From contig NZ_FZNP01000012.1 of assembly GCF_900188105.1 (NCBI RefSeq), positions 62,001 through 126,000 of the forward strand: 64,000 nt of DNA, written 5' to 3'. The stretch's first letter is position 1. Every line of letters starts with the position of its first letter. Source of the stretch: Actinomadura mexicana. Lineage in GTDB: Bacteria; Actinomycetota; Actinomycetes; Streptosporangiales; Streptosporangiaceae. The notes under the pieces were generated by a model. That model worked only from the letters and a program-made list of their open reading frames with translations. It was not told the origin of the DNA and did not search any database. The translations under genes were made by a program, and so were the position numbers. Below, one piece after another: positions 42,607 to 51,723 of this stretch.

Positions 42607-43100
42607 ATGACGATCAGGACGCGCCCCCTCGGTGACGACTTCACCGCCCCCATCGACGCCCGCTACTTCGAGGACTACACCGCCGGCACGACCTACGAGT
42701 ACGGCCACGTCACCGTGGAGGAGGCGGAGATCATCGAGTTCGCCCGCCGCTTCGACCCGCAGCCCATCCACGTGGACCCGGACTTCGCCGCTTCAGGCCC
42801 GTTCAAGGGCATCATCGCCAGTGGCTGGCACACCGGCTCGATCATGATGCGGCTGTTCGCCGACCACTTCCTGTCCCGGGTCGCCAGCCTCGCCTCCCCC
42901 GCGTCGACGAGCTGCGCTGGCCCGCCCCCGTCCGTCCCGGCGATACCCTGCGCCTGCGCGTCGCCGTTCTGGACGCCCGCCCGTCGCGTTCCAAGCCGGA
43001 CCGCGGCATCGTCAGCACCCGCGCCGAACTCCTCAACCAGGACGACCAGGTCGTCCTGCACACGCTGCCGGCGAACCTCCTGCGCCGCCGCACGGCCTGA
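42607..43100 (+). pseudogene. MaoC-like dehydratase with a single-base frameshift
   Basis: The first 97 codons give a typical MaoC/hydratase-2 N-terminal half: DYTAGTTYEYGHVTVEEAEIIEFARRFDPQPIHVDPDF, with the D..H dyad, and GIIASGWHTGSIMMRLF. After SLASP, at about 42897-42903 (ctccccc|gcgtcg), the family sequence continues only in the +1 frame: VDELRWPAPVRPGDTLRLRV, then DRGIVSTRAELLNQDDQVVLHTLPANLL, ending with TGA at 43098-43100. Restoring one G gives an intact 164-residue protein. As it stands the frame runs into a nonsense tail to 43116. The break follows a run of five C, so it may be a real mutation or a base-calling error. Confidence 0.85.
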
Positions 43101-43130
43101 TCAACGCACGGCCTGATCACCGCACGGCCT
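43089..43130. repeat. 16-bp tandem repeat covering two convergent stop codons
   Basis: CGCACGGCCTGATCAA occurs at 43089-43104, again at 43105-43120 (one change), and partially at 43121-43130. The central TGATCA reads as a stop on both strands: the first copy supplies the MaoC stop and the second the MFS stop. The duplication therefore extended the convergent 3' ends. Confidence 0.75.
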
Positions 43131-44337
43131 CCCGCGCCGGCCCCGGCTCGGCGGCCGGAACCGGGACGGCGGGCTCGGGCAGCGTCCGGAACAGCAGCCA
43201 GGCCAGCGCGGGCAGCGCGACCAGCGGGGCGAGGGCGACGCGCAGCGACGCGGCGTCGGCCACGGCACCGAGGACGGGGCTCGCGAGGCCGCCGGCGCTG
43301 ACCGCCAGGCCGAGGGTGACGCCGCCCGCGGTGCCGACGCGCGTGGGCAGGTAGTCCTGCCCGAGGGTGACCTGCAGCGAGAACGGGACGTAGAGGCCGG
43401 CGGAGGTCAGAGCGACGAACAGGTACAGCGCCGGGCCGGGCGCGAACACGATGCCCGCGACGGCGGCCACGGTCAGCAGGTACGACCAGCGCACGACGGT
43501 GACCCGGTCCCACCGGGCGGCCAGGGAGCCGCCCGCCACGGTCCCCACCGCGCCGCCGGCGTACAGGACGAACAGGGCCGCCGTGCCCGCCGCCACTCCC
43601 CCTCCGGTGCGCTGCCGCGCGTAGAACGAGATGAACGTGCTCAGCCCCACGAACACGATCGACCGGCAGATCACGGCAAGCGACAGCTTGACGAAGGAGC
43701 GTGCGTCGTCCACCCCGGTCGTCGTGCGGGCGCGCCCGCCGGCGGCCGTCCCCCCGAGGGCGCGCAGGACGGGCAGGCAGACGACGCTGCCCGCGAGCGC
43801 AGGCACCACGAGGAACGGCGTGCACCGCAGGCCGCCGCCGGTCGCGACGGCCGCCGCCACCAGGAGCGGCGCGAGCGCGAACCCGATGTTGCCGCCGACG
43901 GAGAACCAGCTCATCGCCGTGTGGCTTCCCTTGCTCGCCTTCCGGGCGACCCGGGCCGACTCGGGGTGGTAGGCCGCGACCCCGATACCGGAGACCGCCA
44001 CGAACGCCAGGGTGAGGGCGTAGTCGCCGCTGAGGCCGCTGAGGGCGATCCCCACCCCCGCCAGAAGCGTGCTCAGCGGGAGCAACCAGGGCATCGCCCA
44101 CCGGTCGGTGAGCGCCCCGAACAGCGGCTGCGCCACCGAGGACAGCAGCGACGCGGCGAGCACGATGCCCGAGGCGGCGGCGTAGGTGTAGGCGCGCTCG
44201 GCCACGAAGAACGGGACGAGCGCCGTCACGGACCCCTGGTAGACGTCCACGCACGCATGCCCGGCGGACAGCAGGAAGACCGACCCCGCTCCTGGTGAAC
44301 TCGTCGCTTCTCGTGAACTGGTCGACACGTCCCTCAT
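43117..44337 (-). CDS. MFS transporter, fosmidomycin-resistance-like
   Basis: Twelve-helix major facilitator of 406 residues. The first helix region GHACVDVYQGSVTALVPFFV is characteristic of the Fsr (fosmidomycin resistance) group. GALTDRWAMPWLLPLST is the MFS motif A loop, followed by GVAAYHPESARVARKASKG with the Fsr-type proline-histidine segment. It would export a drug or metabolite; the substrate is unproven. It is divergent from an AraC regulator by 46 bp, a common regulator-pump arrangement. Confidence 0.9.
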   Translation of the reverse strand: MRDVSTSSREATSSPGAGSVFLLSAGHACVDVYQGSVTALVPFFVAERAYTYAAASGIVLAASLLSSVAQPLFGALTDRWAMPWLLPLSTLLAGVGIALSGLSGDYALTLAFVAVSGIGVAAYHPESARVARKASKGSHTAMSWFSVGGNIGFALAPLLVAAAVATGGGLRCTPFLVVPALAGSVVCLPVLRALGGTAAGGRARTTTGVDDARSFVKLSLAVICRSIVFVGLSTFISFYARQRTGGGVAAGTAALFVLYAGGAVGTVAGGSLAARWDRVTVVRWSYLLTVAAVAGIVFAPGPALYLFVALTSAGLYVPFSLQVTLGQDYLPTRVGTAGGVTLGLAVSAGGLASPVLGAVADAASLRVALAPLVALPALAWLLFRTLPEPAVPVPAAEPGPAREAVR

Positions 44338-44383
44338 GCTCGCGTCGCGGACCCGTGTCGGACTTCCGATAATCTGCCAACCA

Positions 44384-45127
44384 ATGCAGGAAACCCGCCA
44401 TCAGTCGACCGCACCGACCCGAGCGCGCTCGCTCGCGCCGGGCGCCGCCATCGACGCCCACCGCCACGACGACCACCAGATCACCTACGCCGGACGGGGC
44501 GTGGTGGCCGTCACCACCGGCGCGGGCTCCTGGGTGGCGCCCGCCGACCGCGCCATCTGGATACCGGCCGGGGCCGTCCACGCCCACCAGGCCCACGGCG
44601 AACTCGAACTGCACCTGGTCGGCCTGCCCTCGACCGAGAACCCGCTCGGGCTGGACGAGCCCGCGGTGCTCGGCGTCAGCCCCCTGCTGCGCGAACTGAT
44701 CCTCGCCTACACCCGCGACCCGGACGACGGAACCCCCGCCAGGGCCCGGCTGCGCGCCGTCCTGCTGGACCAGCTGCGCGTCTCGTCCCAGCAGCCGCTG
44801 CATCTCCCCGCCCCGACCGTCCCGCACCTCAGGGCGCTGTGCGACATCCTGCACGCCGATCCCGCCGACGACCGGACGCTCGCCGAACTGGGCAGGGAGA
44901 TCGGCGCGAGCGACCGCACCCTGTCGCGGCTCTTCAGGAGCGACCTCGGGATGACGTTCCCGCAATGGCGCACCCAACTGCGCCTCTACCACGCCCTGAT
45001 CCTCCTGGCCGAGAACACACCGGTGACCACCGTCGCCCACCGGTGCGGCTGGTCGTCCGCCAGCAGCTTCATCGACGTCTTCCGCCGAGCCTTCGGCCAC
45101 ACCCCGGGCGCCCACCACCCCGCATGA
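44384..45127 (+). CDS. AraC family transcriptional regulator with cupin domain
   Basis: Regulator of 247 residues. The N-terminal cupin-like sensor has HRHDDHQITYAGRGVVAV and WIPAGAVHAHQAHGELELH. The C-terminal AraC DNA-binding domain has RTLAELGREIGASDRTLSRLF and the signature HRCGWSSASSFIDVFRRAFGHTPGA. The start MQETRHQ is chosen as the first well-placed ATG, although no ribosome binding site is evident. Divergent placement suggests it controls the adjacent MFS gene. Confidence 0.91.
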   Translation: MQETRHQSTAPTRARSLAPGAAIDAHRHDDHQITYAGRGVVAVTTGAGSWVAPADRAIWIPAGAVHAHQAHGELELHLVGLPSTENPLGLDEPAVLGVSPLLRELILAYTRDPDDGTPARARLRAVLLDQLRVSSQQPLHLPAPTVPHLRALCDILHADPADDRTLAELGREIGASDRTLSRLFRSDLGMTFPQWRTQLRLYHALILLAENTPVTTVAHRCGWSSASSFIDVFRRAFGHTPGAHHPA

Positions 45128-45145
45128 GCGGGCCGGCCGGAGGGC

Positions 45146-45973
45146 TCAGTTCTTCAGGAAGTCCAGAAGGTCGGCGTTGAACCTCTCCTTGTCGCCCGGA
45201 ACGAGGGCGATGCCGTGCGAGGACCCCTCGTAGACCTTCAGGACGGCATTTGGAATGATCTTGGCGCCCTTGCGGGCGGTCGCGTCGATCGGCACGATCT
45301 GGTCGTCGTCGCCGTGCACGATCAGCGTCGGGATGTCGAACTTGCGCAGATCCTCGTGGAAGTCGGTGCGGGCGAAGGCGTCCACGCACTTCACGCCGGC
45401 CTGGATGGTCTCCTGCATGCCCATGAACCAGAACGCGTCGCGGTTGCCCTGGGTGGCCTTGGCGCCCGGACGGTTCGCGGAGAAGAACGCCTCCGAGGCG
45501 TCCTTCCAGTACTGCGAGCGTTCGCGCAGGATGCCGTTCTTGATCTCCTCGAACGCCTGCTGGGGCACGCCCTCGGGGTTGTCCTCGGTCTGGAGCATGA
45601 GCGGCGTGATCGCAGACAGCAGGACGGCCTTGCGGACCCGCCCGGTGCCGTGGCGCCCGATGTAGCGGGCCAGCTCGCCGCCGCCCATCGAGTGCGCGAC
45701 CAGCGTGACGTCCCGCAGGTCGAGCCGGTTGATCAGGTCGTTCAGGTCATCGGCGAAGGTGTCGAAGTCGTAGCCGTTGAAGGGCTGGCTGGAGCGTCCG
45801 TGCCCCCGGCGGTCGTGGGCGATGCCGCGGTAGCCGTTGTCGGCCACCATCTTCAGCTGGTCCTCCCACGCGTCGGCGTTGAGCGGCCAGCCGTGGATGA
45901 AGACCACGGTGTGCCCGCTGCCCCAGTCCTTGTAGAAGATCTCGTTGCCGTCGCGAGTGGTGACGAATCCCAT
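45146..45973 (-). CDS. Alpha/beta hydrolase, cofactor-free haloperoxidase/esterase type
   Basis: Hydrolase of 275 residues with the non-haem chloroperoxidase layout: GFVTTRDGNEIFYKDWGSG at the start, oxyanion loop FIHGWPLNADAWE, nucleophile elbow AHSMGGGE with the Ser, acid residue in IVHGDDDQIVPI and catalytic His in GSSHGIAL. Such enzymes are esterases in vivo, and the haloperoxidase label reflects a perhydrolase side reaction. GGGGG lies seven bases before the ATG. The convergent AraC gene ends 18 bp away. Confidence 0.91.
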   Translation of the reverse strand: MGFVTTRDGNEIFYKDWGSGHTVVFIHGWPLNADAWEDQLKMVADNGYRGIAHDRRGHGRSSQPFNGYDFDTFADDLNDLINRLDLRDVTLVAHSMGGGELARYIGRHGTGRVRKAVLLSAITPLMLQTEDNPEGVPQQAFEEIKNGILRERSQYWKDASEAFFSANRPGAKATQGNRDAFWFMGMQETIQAGVKCVDAFARTDFHEDLRKFDIPTLIVHGDDDQIVPIDATARKGAKIIPNAVLKVYEGSSHGIALVPGDKERFNADLLDFLKN

Positions 45974-46292
45974 GCTCGAACCCCCGTAGCGCTCCTGTGG
46001 ACACGATGGCCGGGACGACCGCGCCGCCCGGCGACATAAGGACCGTCCAGCAACCAGCCGCACCGATACCCCGACTACCGCCCGAAACGCCCAACAGCCA
46101 GTCGAAAGGTCTTTACCTCACCTCCTCCGGCAAGGGCCGGAGCGGGCCCACTGGTGATCACGGCCGGCGGTTCTCCACCCAAGCTCAACCTTGGATAGAG
46201 CGAAGCCAACCCCTGGATTGACGAGGGTCTGTTCCAGCGCGCAGCCTGTCCACGGAGCCCCGGGGACGGAGCCTGGCGACGAAGGAGCGGCC

Positions 46293-46862
46293 GTGACGGC
46301 AGAACAGGACGACCGCTTGGACGGCGAGGCCGACGCCACCGAACTGCTGCGCGCCGAACGCGCCGACGTGATTCGGCATCCCGGTGGCACTCTCATGGAG
46401 CACCTTCACCGGGTGCACGCTCTGCTGGACTCCTGGGGCGCGCGGCGCGCACTTCGCCTTGCGGGACTGTGCCACGCCTTCTACGGAACCGACGGTTTCC
46501 CCGTCGCGCTCGGCTCCATTCACCGGCGCGAGGAACTGAGCGTGGTCATCGGGACCGAAGCCGAGGACCTCGTCTACCTGTACGCCAGTTGCGACCGCGC
46601 CCGCACCTACCCTTCCCTGCACCGGCCCGACGGCGCCGTGGCCGACCGCTTCACCGGCCTGTCGTCTCCCGCCTCACCAGGTCAGCGCCGGGACCTCGCC
46701 GAACTCACGGTCGCCAACGAACTGGACGTCGTGCGCACGGCCGCCCTGGAGAGATCCCAGATCACGGGTCTTCTGGACCTGTTCGTCACCTGGAGATCCC
46801 TGCTGAGCGACCCCGCCTTCCACGCCGTCGAAGACGCCCGCCGAAGCATGCACCTCGCCTGA
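46293..46862 (+). CDS. DUF6817 (HD-like) protein
   Basis: Cytoplasmic protein of 189 residues. The block DVIRHPGGTLMEHLHRVHALLDSWGARRALRLAGLCHAFYGTDGF has spaced His and Asp residues as in HD-type hydrolases and is the hallmark of DUF6817. It is followed by LGSIHRREELSVVIGTEAEDLVYLYASCDR. Enzymatic activity is unknown; in other bacteria the domain appears in natural-product and other accessory contexts. The GTG has GAAGGAG just upstream and is preferred over a longer frame. Confidence 0.75.
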   Translation: MTAEQDDRLDGEADATELLRAERADVIRHPGGTLMEHLHRVHALLDSWGARRALRLAGLCHAFYGTDGFPVALGSIHRREELSVVIGTEAEDLVYLYASCDRARTYPSLHRPDGAVADRFTGLSSPASPGQRRDLAELTVANELDVVRTAALERSQITGLLDLFVTWRSLLSDPAFHAVEDARRSMHLA

Positions 46863-46900
46863 TGTGCCGGAGACGTTCGGCCGGCACGCCTCGGGTGAAG

Positions 46901-47233
46901 TCAGCCTTCCGGGTAGAAGAGGAACAGCGTGCAGCCGGTCGACGTCTGCGGGACGTGGGATGAGCCCGCGGGGGCGTGGATGAACGATCCGGCCGGGTAG
47001 TCCCGGTCGCCGTCGTTGAAGGTTCCGGAGACCACGAAGACCTCCTCAGGGCCCGGTTCGTGGACGTCGACTCCCTCCCAGCACGTGTTCGGGTCCATCT
47101 GCAGGACGAAGGCCTTCGCGCCGGCGTCCCCGCTCCACAGCGGCCGCAGGCGGATGCCCGGGAAGAGTTCACGGACGGGGGCGTCCTGAACGTTGGACCA
47201 CGCATAGCCGGGCGCGCTCTGTTCTGTCGTCAT
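46901..47233 (-). CDS. Cupin (ChrR-like) domain protein
   Basis: Single-cupin protein of 110 residues. The beta-barrel motifs are GVDVHEPGPEEVFVVSG, with His and Glu ligands, and GSFIHAPAGSSHVPQTSTG, supplying further histidines. It resembles anti-sigma ChrR cupin domains but has no zinc-finger part, so it is more likely a small metal-dependent enzyme or sensor. It is divergent from the GlxA-type regulator by 50 bp, which probably controls it. Confidence 0.82.
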   Translation of the reverse strand: MTTEQSAPGYAWSNVQDAPVRELFPGIRLRPLWSGDAGAKAFVLQMDPNTCWEGVDVHEPGPEEVFVVSGTFNDGDRDYPAGSFIHAPAGSSHVPQTSTGCTLFLFYPEG

Positions 47234-47283
47234 GAGACCAGCCTGACGGCCGGCGCCCCAGCCGGCCGAGTGTCAGGAAAGAC

Positions 47284-48255
47284 ATGATCCGGTACTTTCA
47301 TGCCATGCATCGCGTCGCGGCTCTCGTGCGTCCACCGCAATCGACCTTCGAGCTCGGCTGTGCGGCCCAGATGTTCGGGGTCGAGCGAGCCGGGCTCCCG
47401 GTCCGGTACACCTTCGGCGTGTGCACGGAGCGGCCCGGCCCCGTCGCGACGCTGGCCGGGTACGACATGCTCGTCACCGCCGGGCTGGACGCGCTCGACG
47501 AGGCCGACACCGTGGTCGTCCCGGGTTGGCTGCCCGCTGAGAGGCCACCGTCCCCCGCGGTCGTCCAGGCCCTCCGCCGCGCGCACTCCCGCGGCACCCG
47601 AGTGGTCAGCATCTGCTCCGGCGCCTTCGCCCTGGCGCACGCCGGTCTGCTGGACGGACGGAAGGCGACCACCCACTGGGCCCTGGCGGACGAGCTCGCC
47701 GCGCACTTCCCGCACGTCCAGGTCGACCCGGACGTGCTGTACGTGGACCACGGTGACGTGGCCACCAGCGCCGGCGCCGGAGCCGGCATCGACCTGTGCA
47801 TGCACCTGATCCGCACCGACCTGGGCGCCCGGTACGCCGCCCAGGTCGCAAGGACCATGGTCATGCCGCCCCACCGCGAGGGAGGCCAACTGCAGTACTC
47901 GGCGCCGCCGCACCCCGCCCAGATCGACGGCACGCTGGCGCCGTTGCTGGACTGGATCACCGAGCGGCTCGGCGAGCCGGTGACCATCGAGACCATGGCC
48001 GCACACGAGCGCGTCTCCACGCGCACCCTCGCCCGCCGGTTCTCCGAGCAACTCGGCACCAGCCCGGGACAGTGGCTGCTCACCCGACGAATCGCCGCGG
48101 CTCAAGACCTACTGGAGTCCTCCGACCTGCCCCTGGACACCATCGCCCGTCGCGTCGGACTCTCCTCGGCCACCAACCTGCGCAGGCGCTTCCTCACCAT
48201 CCTGGGCACGACACCGGGCGCCTACCGCCGCACCTTCCGCGCAGAGCAACGCTGA
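47284..48255 (+). CDS. GlxA family transcriptional regulator (DJ-1/PfpI plus AraC)
   Basis: Regulator of 323 residues. The N-terminal DJ-1/PfpI-like domain (residues 8-185) contains DTVVVPGWLP, the cysteine elbow VVSICSGAFALAHAGLLDGR and TTHW, the standard GlxA layout. The C-terminal AraC domain carries ITIETMAAHERVSTRTLARRF-type helices and RRVGLSSATNLRRRFLTILGTTPGAYRRTF. AGGAAAG precedes the ATG; an alternative ATG lies seven codons later. It is divergent from the cupin gene. Confidence 0.92.
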   Translation: MIRYFHAMHRVAALVRPPQSTFELGCAAQMFGVERAGLPVRYTFGVCTERPGPVATLAGYDMLVTAGLDALDEADTVVVPGWLPAERPPSPAVVQALRRAHSRGTRVVSICSGAFALAHAGLLDGRKATTHWALADELAAHFPHVQVDPDVLYVDHGDVATSAGAGAGIDLCMHLIRTDLGARYAAQVARTMVMPPHREGGQLQYSAPPHPAQIDGTLAPLLDWITERLGEPVTIETMAAHERVSTRTLARRFSEQLGTSPGQWLLTRRIAAAQDLLESSDLPLDTIARRVGLSSATNLRRRFLTILGTTPGAYRRTFRAEQR

Positions 48256-48362
48256 CAGGACTCGCAGCACCGGCTGTGACCTGGAGAATCAGCGCCTTCG
48301 GCCACCTCGTCCCCGCCATCCGCCCAGCACGGATCGACAGGGCGGCATTCGGGCGCGGAACA

Positions 48363-48983
48363 CTAGTCGTCGCCGGATTGGGAAAGGCTCGCCTTGGCCT
48401 TCTCGTAGTCGCCGTCCGGCGCCTCGTCATCAAGGCGGTAGACGAGGTGGACGACACCGGTTGCGAAGGTCTTGGAGGAGATGAGCTTCAGCGGCAGCGG
48501 CGCATCGGCGTCCTCGAACAGCCGCATGCCCTTGCGCACGGCGATCGGGTGGACCAGCAGGTGCAACTCGTCGAGGAGACCTGCCGCCAGAAGCCGGCGG
48601 ACGACCGAGACCGAACCGCTCATCGCGATGTCGGACGTGGACGGTTCGCTCTTCAGCGCGGTCACGGCCTCGATGAGGTCGCCCTGGAGCCGTTCGGAGT
48701 TGCGCCAGGTGAAGTCGAGGTCCTGGCCGGACACCACGATCTTGCGGGCGTCTCCGAGCTTCTTGGCGAAGCCGGCGTCCTCGCCGCCGGCCTTCTCGCG
48801 GTCCGGCCACGCCCCCGCGAAGCTGTCGTAGGTCCTGCGACCGAGCAGGAGTGTGTCGGCCGACCCCATCTGGGCCTCGACGGCCTGACCCATCTCCTCG
48901 TTGAAGTACGGGAAATGCCAGTCCTGCGGGTCTTCGACGACTCCGTCGAGCGAGATGAACAACCCTGCAGTGATGTTCCGCAT
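48363..48983 (-). CDS. Dihydrofolate reductase-like (RibD C-terminal) protein
   Basis: NADPH-dependent reductase fold of 206 residues: RNITAGLFISLDGVVEDP, LLLGRRTYDSFAGAWP and IAMSGSVSVVRRLLAAGLLDELHLLVHPI are the three recognisable blocks of the RibD_C family. Members in accessory positions are usually of unknown substrate and should not be read as true DHFR. GGAGT lies six bases before the ATG. The 3' end is 107 bp from the convergent GlxA gene. Confidence 0.87.
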   Translation of the reverse strand: MRNITAGLFISLDGVVEDPQDWHFPYFNEEMGQAVEAQMGSADTLLLGRRTYDSFAGAWPDREKAGGEDAGFAKKLGDARKIVVSGQDLDFTWRNSERLQGDLIEAVTALKSEPSTSDIAMSGSVSVVRRLLAAGLLDELHLLVHPIAVRKGMRLFEDADAPLPLKLISSKTFATGVVHLVYRLDDEAPDGDYEKAKASLSQSGDD

Positions 48984-49105
48984 TCTGGGACTCCTTCGAC
49001 GGCCTGACGGACATGGCGCTCACCAGGTTCGACCAGTGCCACCGCCAGAACTCATCGGTTCCGGTCGTGCCCGAGGGCCGCGGGCCGGGCACCGGCGGTG
49101 TGCGG

Positions 49106-51361
49106 TCAGAGCTTTTCGATGGTGGCGAAGCGGAGGACCAGGGTGCGGACGCCGTAGTCGCCGCCGAAATCCACGCTGGCCTTCTCGCCATTGTCGTAGA
49201 CGGAGACGACGGTGCCCAGTCCGAAGGCGTCGTGGGTGACCTTGTCGCCTGGGGACAAGGACGGGACGGGACGGTTGCCCGGTGAGCGGGTTCCCGGGCG
49301 TCCCGCCATCCGCGACATGGCGGAGCCGGACGTGGAGGAAGCCTCGCGTTCCCATTCGACGAGGGTCGTCGGGACCTCACCGAGGAAGCGGGACGGCGGG
49401 TTGACCTGCGGCGCTCCCCACGAGCTGCGCATCGTGGCCCGGGAGACGTAGAGGCGTTGCCGGGCGCGCGTGATGCCGACGTAGGCGAGGCGGCGTTCCT
49501 CTTCGAGTTCCTTGGGGTTGCTCATGGCGCGCAGGTGCGGGAAGACGCCGTCCTCCATGCCGGTGAGGAAGACGACCGGAAATTCGAGGCCCTTCGCGGT
49601 GTGCAGCGTCATCAGGGTGACGACGCCGTGCTCGCTTTCCTCGGGCTGCTCGCCCGGCGGGACGGGCCCGCCCTTCGCGCCCCCGGGAATGGAGTCGGCG
49701 TCGGCGACCAGGGCGACCTGTTCCAGGAATTCGGGGAGGCGGCCCTCGGCGGACTCGCCGTCGAGGCGCTCTTCGAATTCGCGGGCGACGGCTTCGAGTT
49801 CCTGGAGGTTCTCGATGCGGGTCTCGTCCTGCGGGTCCTTGGACGCCTGGAGCTCGGCGAGGTAACCGCTGGCCTTCAGCACCTCGGCGACCAGGTCGGC
49901 GGGGGTGAGCGACTCGGCGGCGGCGCGCAGCTCGTCCAGCAGGGCGACGAAGTCGCGGACGGCGTTGAGCGAGCGGGTCGCCATGCCGGGGACGTCCTCG
50001 GGCGTCCGGAGGGCCTGCCAGAACGAGATGCGCTCGCGGGACGCGTACGCCTCGACGCAGGCCTCGGCGCGGTCGCCGATGCCCCGCTTGGGGACGTTCA
50101 GGATGCGGCGCAGGGAGACGGCGTCCTCGGGGTTGGCGAGGCAGCGCAGGTAGGCGAGCGCGTCGCGGATCTCCTTGCGCTCGTAGAACCGGACGCCGCC
50201 GACGACCTTGTACGGCAGCCCGACCCGGATGAAGACCTCTTCGAAGACACGGGACTGCGCGTTGGTGCGGTAGAAGATGGCGACCTCGCCGGGGCGGGCG
50301 TCGCCGTCGTCGGTGAGCCGGTCGACCTCGCGGGCGACGAACGCGGCCTCGTCGTGCTCGTTGTCGGCCACATAGCCGATGATCTTGTGGCCCTCGCCCT
50401 GGTCGGACCAGAGCTTCTTGGGCTTGCGGTCGGCGTTGCGCTCGATGACGGCGTTGGCGGCGGACAGGATCGTCTGGGTGGAGCGGTAGTTCTGCTCCAG
50501 CAGGATCGTGGTGGCGTCGCTGTAGTCGCGCTCGAACTCGAGGATGTTGCGGATGGTCGCCCCGCGGAACGCGTAGATCGACTGGTCGGCGTCGCCGACG
50601 ACGCACAGCTCGGCGGGCCCGACGCCCTCCACGGGCGCGGTCAGCTCGCGGACGAGCTCGTACTGCGCGTGGTTGGTGTCCTGGTACTCGTCCACCAGGA
50701 CGTGCCGGAAGCGGCGCCGGTAGTGCTCGGCGGCCTCCGGGAACACCTGCAGCAGGTTGACCGTCATCATGATCAGGTCGTCGAAGTCCATGGCGCCGGA
50801 CTGCTGGAGCCGCGCCTGGTACATCTCGTAGGCCTCGGCGAGCGTCTGCTCCATGTGCGTGGACGCCCGCGCCTTGAACGTCTCGTAGTCGATCAGCTCG
50901 TTCTTCAGGTTGGAGACCTGGGCGCCGAACGACTTCGGCGGGTAGCGCTTGGGGTCGAGGTCGAGCTCGCGGCACACGAGCGCCATCAGCCGGTTGGCGT
51001 CGGCCTGGTCGTAGATCGAGAAGCTCGTGGGGAAGCCGAGGCGCTTGGCCTCGCGGCGCAGGATCCGGACGCACGCGGAGTGGAACGTCATCACCCACAT
51101 GGCCCGCGAGCGCGGCCCGACGAGGGCGTCCACCCGCTCCTTCATCTCGGCGGCGGCCTTGTTGGTGAAGGTGATCGCGAGGATCTGGCCGGGGTGCACC
51201 TCCCGCTCGCCGAGCAGGTGGGCGATGCGGTGGGTGAGCACCCGGGTCTTGCCCGAGCCTGCGCCGGCGACGATCAGCAGGGGGCTGCCGGAGTGCACGA
51301 CGGCGGCGCGCTGCTGCGGGTTGAGGCCGTCCAGCAAGGGGTGAGCTTCGGTCTTCGACAT
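49106..51361 (-). CDS. pcrA: ATP-dependent DNA helicase PcrA/UvrD
   Basis: Superfamily 1A 3'-5' helicase of 751 residues acting in repair and replication-fork maintenance. Motif I is VAGAGSGKTRVLTHRI near residue 31, Ia AITFTNKAAAEMKER, II VLVDEYQDTNHAQYEL, III VVGDADQSIYAFRGA, IV EQNYRSTQTIL and V VTLMTLHTAKGLEFPVVFL. VI is EERRLAYVGITRARQRLY. The C-terminus has the Tudor-like GDKVTHDAFGLGTVVSVYDNGEKASVDFGG, which binds RNA polymerase in PcrA. In Actinobacteria it lies close to sucCD, as here. No strong ribosome binding site is seen before the ATG MSKTEAHP. Confidence 0.96.
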   Translation of the reverse strand: MSKTEAHPLLDGLNPQQRAAVVHSGSPLLIVAGAGSGKTRVLTHRIAHLLGEREVHPGQILAITFTNKAAAEMKERVDALVGPRSRAMWVMTFHSACVRILRREAKRLGFPTSFSIYDQADANRLMALVCRELDLDPKRYPPKSFGAQVSNLKNELIDYETFKARASTHMEQTLAEAYEMYQARLQQSGAMDFDDLIMMTVNLLQVFPEAAEHYRRRFRHVLVDEYQDTNHAQYELVRELTAPVEGVGPAELCVVGDADQSIYAFRGATIRNILEFERDYSDATTILLEQNYRSTQTILSAANAVIERNADRKPKKLWSDQGEGHKIIGYVADNEHDEAAFVAREVDRLTDDGDARPGEVAIFYRTNAQSRVFEEVFIRVGLPYKVVGGVRFYERKEIRDALAYLRCLANPEDAVSLRRILNVPKRGIGDRAEACVEAYASRERISFWQALRTPEDVPGMATRSLNAVRDFVALLDELRAAAESLTPADLVAEVLKASGYLAELQASKDPQDETRIENLQELEAVAREFEERLDGESAEGRLPEFLEQVALVADADSIPGGAKGGPVPPGEQPEESEHGVVTLMTLHTAKGLEFPVVFLTGMEDGVFPHLRAMSNPKELEEERRLAYVGITRARQRLYVSRATMRSSWGAPQVNPPSRFLGEVPTTLVEWEREASSTSGSAMSRMAGRPGTRSPGNRPVPSLSPGDKVTHDAFGLGTVVSVYDNGEKASVDFGGDYGVRTLVLRFATIEKL

Positions 51362-51723
51362 CACGTGCGAGTCTACGGCGCCGCACGGACGTTTTCGGCG
51401 CGTCCGCCGAGCCGGGGTGTCCCGTCCCCGCCCGCCCGCGCTCGGGACGACCCCCTGCGCGGCCCTCGCCCGGCGCCCGGCGGACACCCCCGGTCACCTT
51501 GATCGGGGGTCCGGCGGCAGCATGTGGACAGATGGGGTGCCTTTTGGACACGGTGGGTTGACTCGATCTCACGTTCCGGCGGACGTTGGAGACGAAGCGG
51601 ATACCGGTCGGGCCCCGGCCCGTTCTCGGAGTGCAAGTGCTCCGTATTGCATCCCCGCATGTCCGCGTACAGCGGCGCAGAGTCAGCAGGGACTCGCGCA
51701 CTGTCACAGGGGAGGTGGCTTCA
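51362..51723. promoter_or_regulatory. Divergent intergenic region between pcrA and the metalloprotease gene
   Basis: 362 bp with no convincing gene. It must hold both promoters. TTGACT at 51558-51563 and TTGGAC at 51545-51550 are -35-like, but no well-spaced -10 was found. GGGGAGG at the downstream end is the ribosome binding site of the protease gene. Confidence 0.35.

Noticed and set aside
42842..45118. Minus-strand open frame of 758 codons spanning the MFS and AraC genes
   Set aside because: The MFS and AraC products have clear family motifs in other frames; this frame has none.
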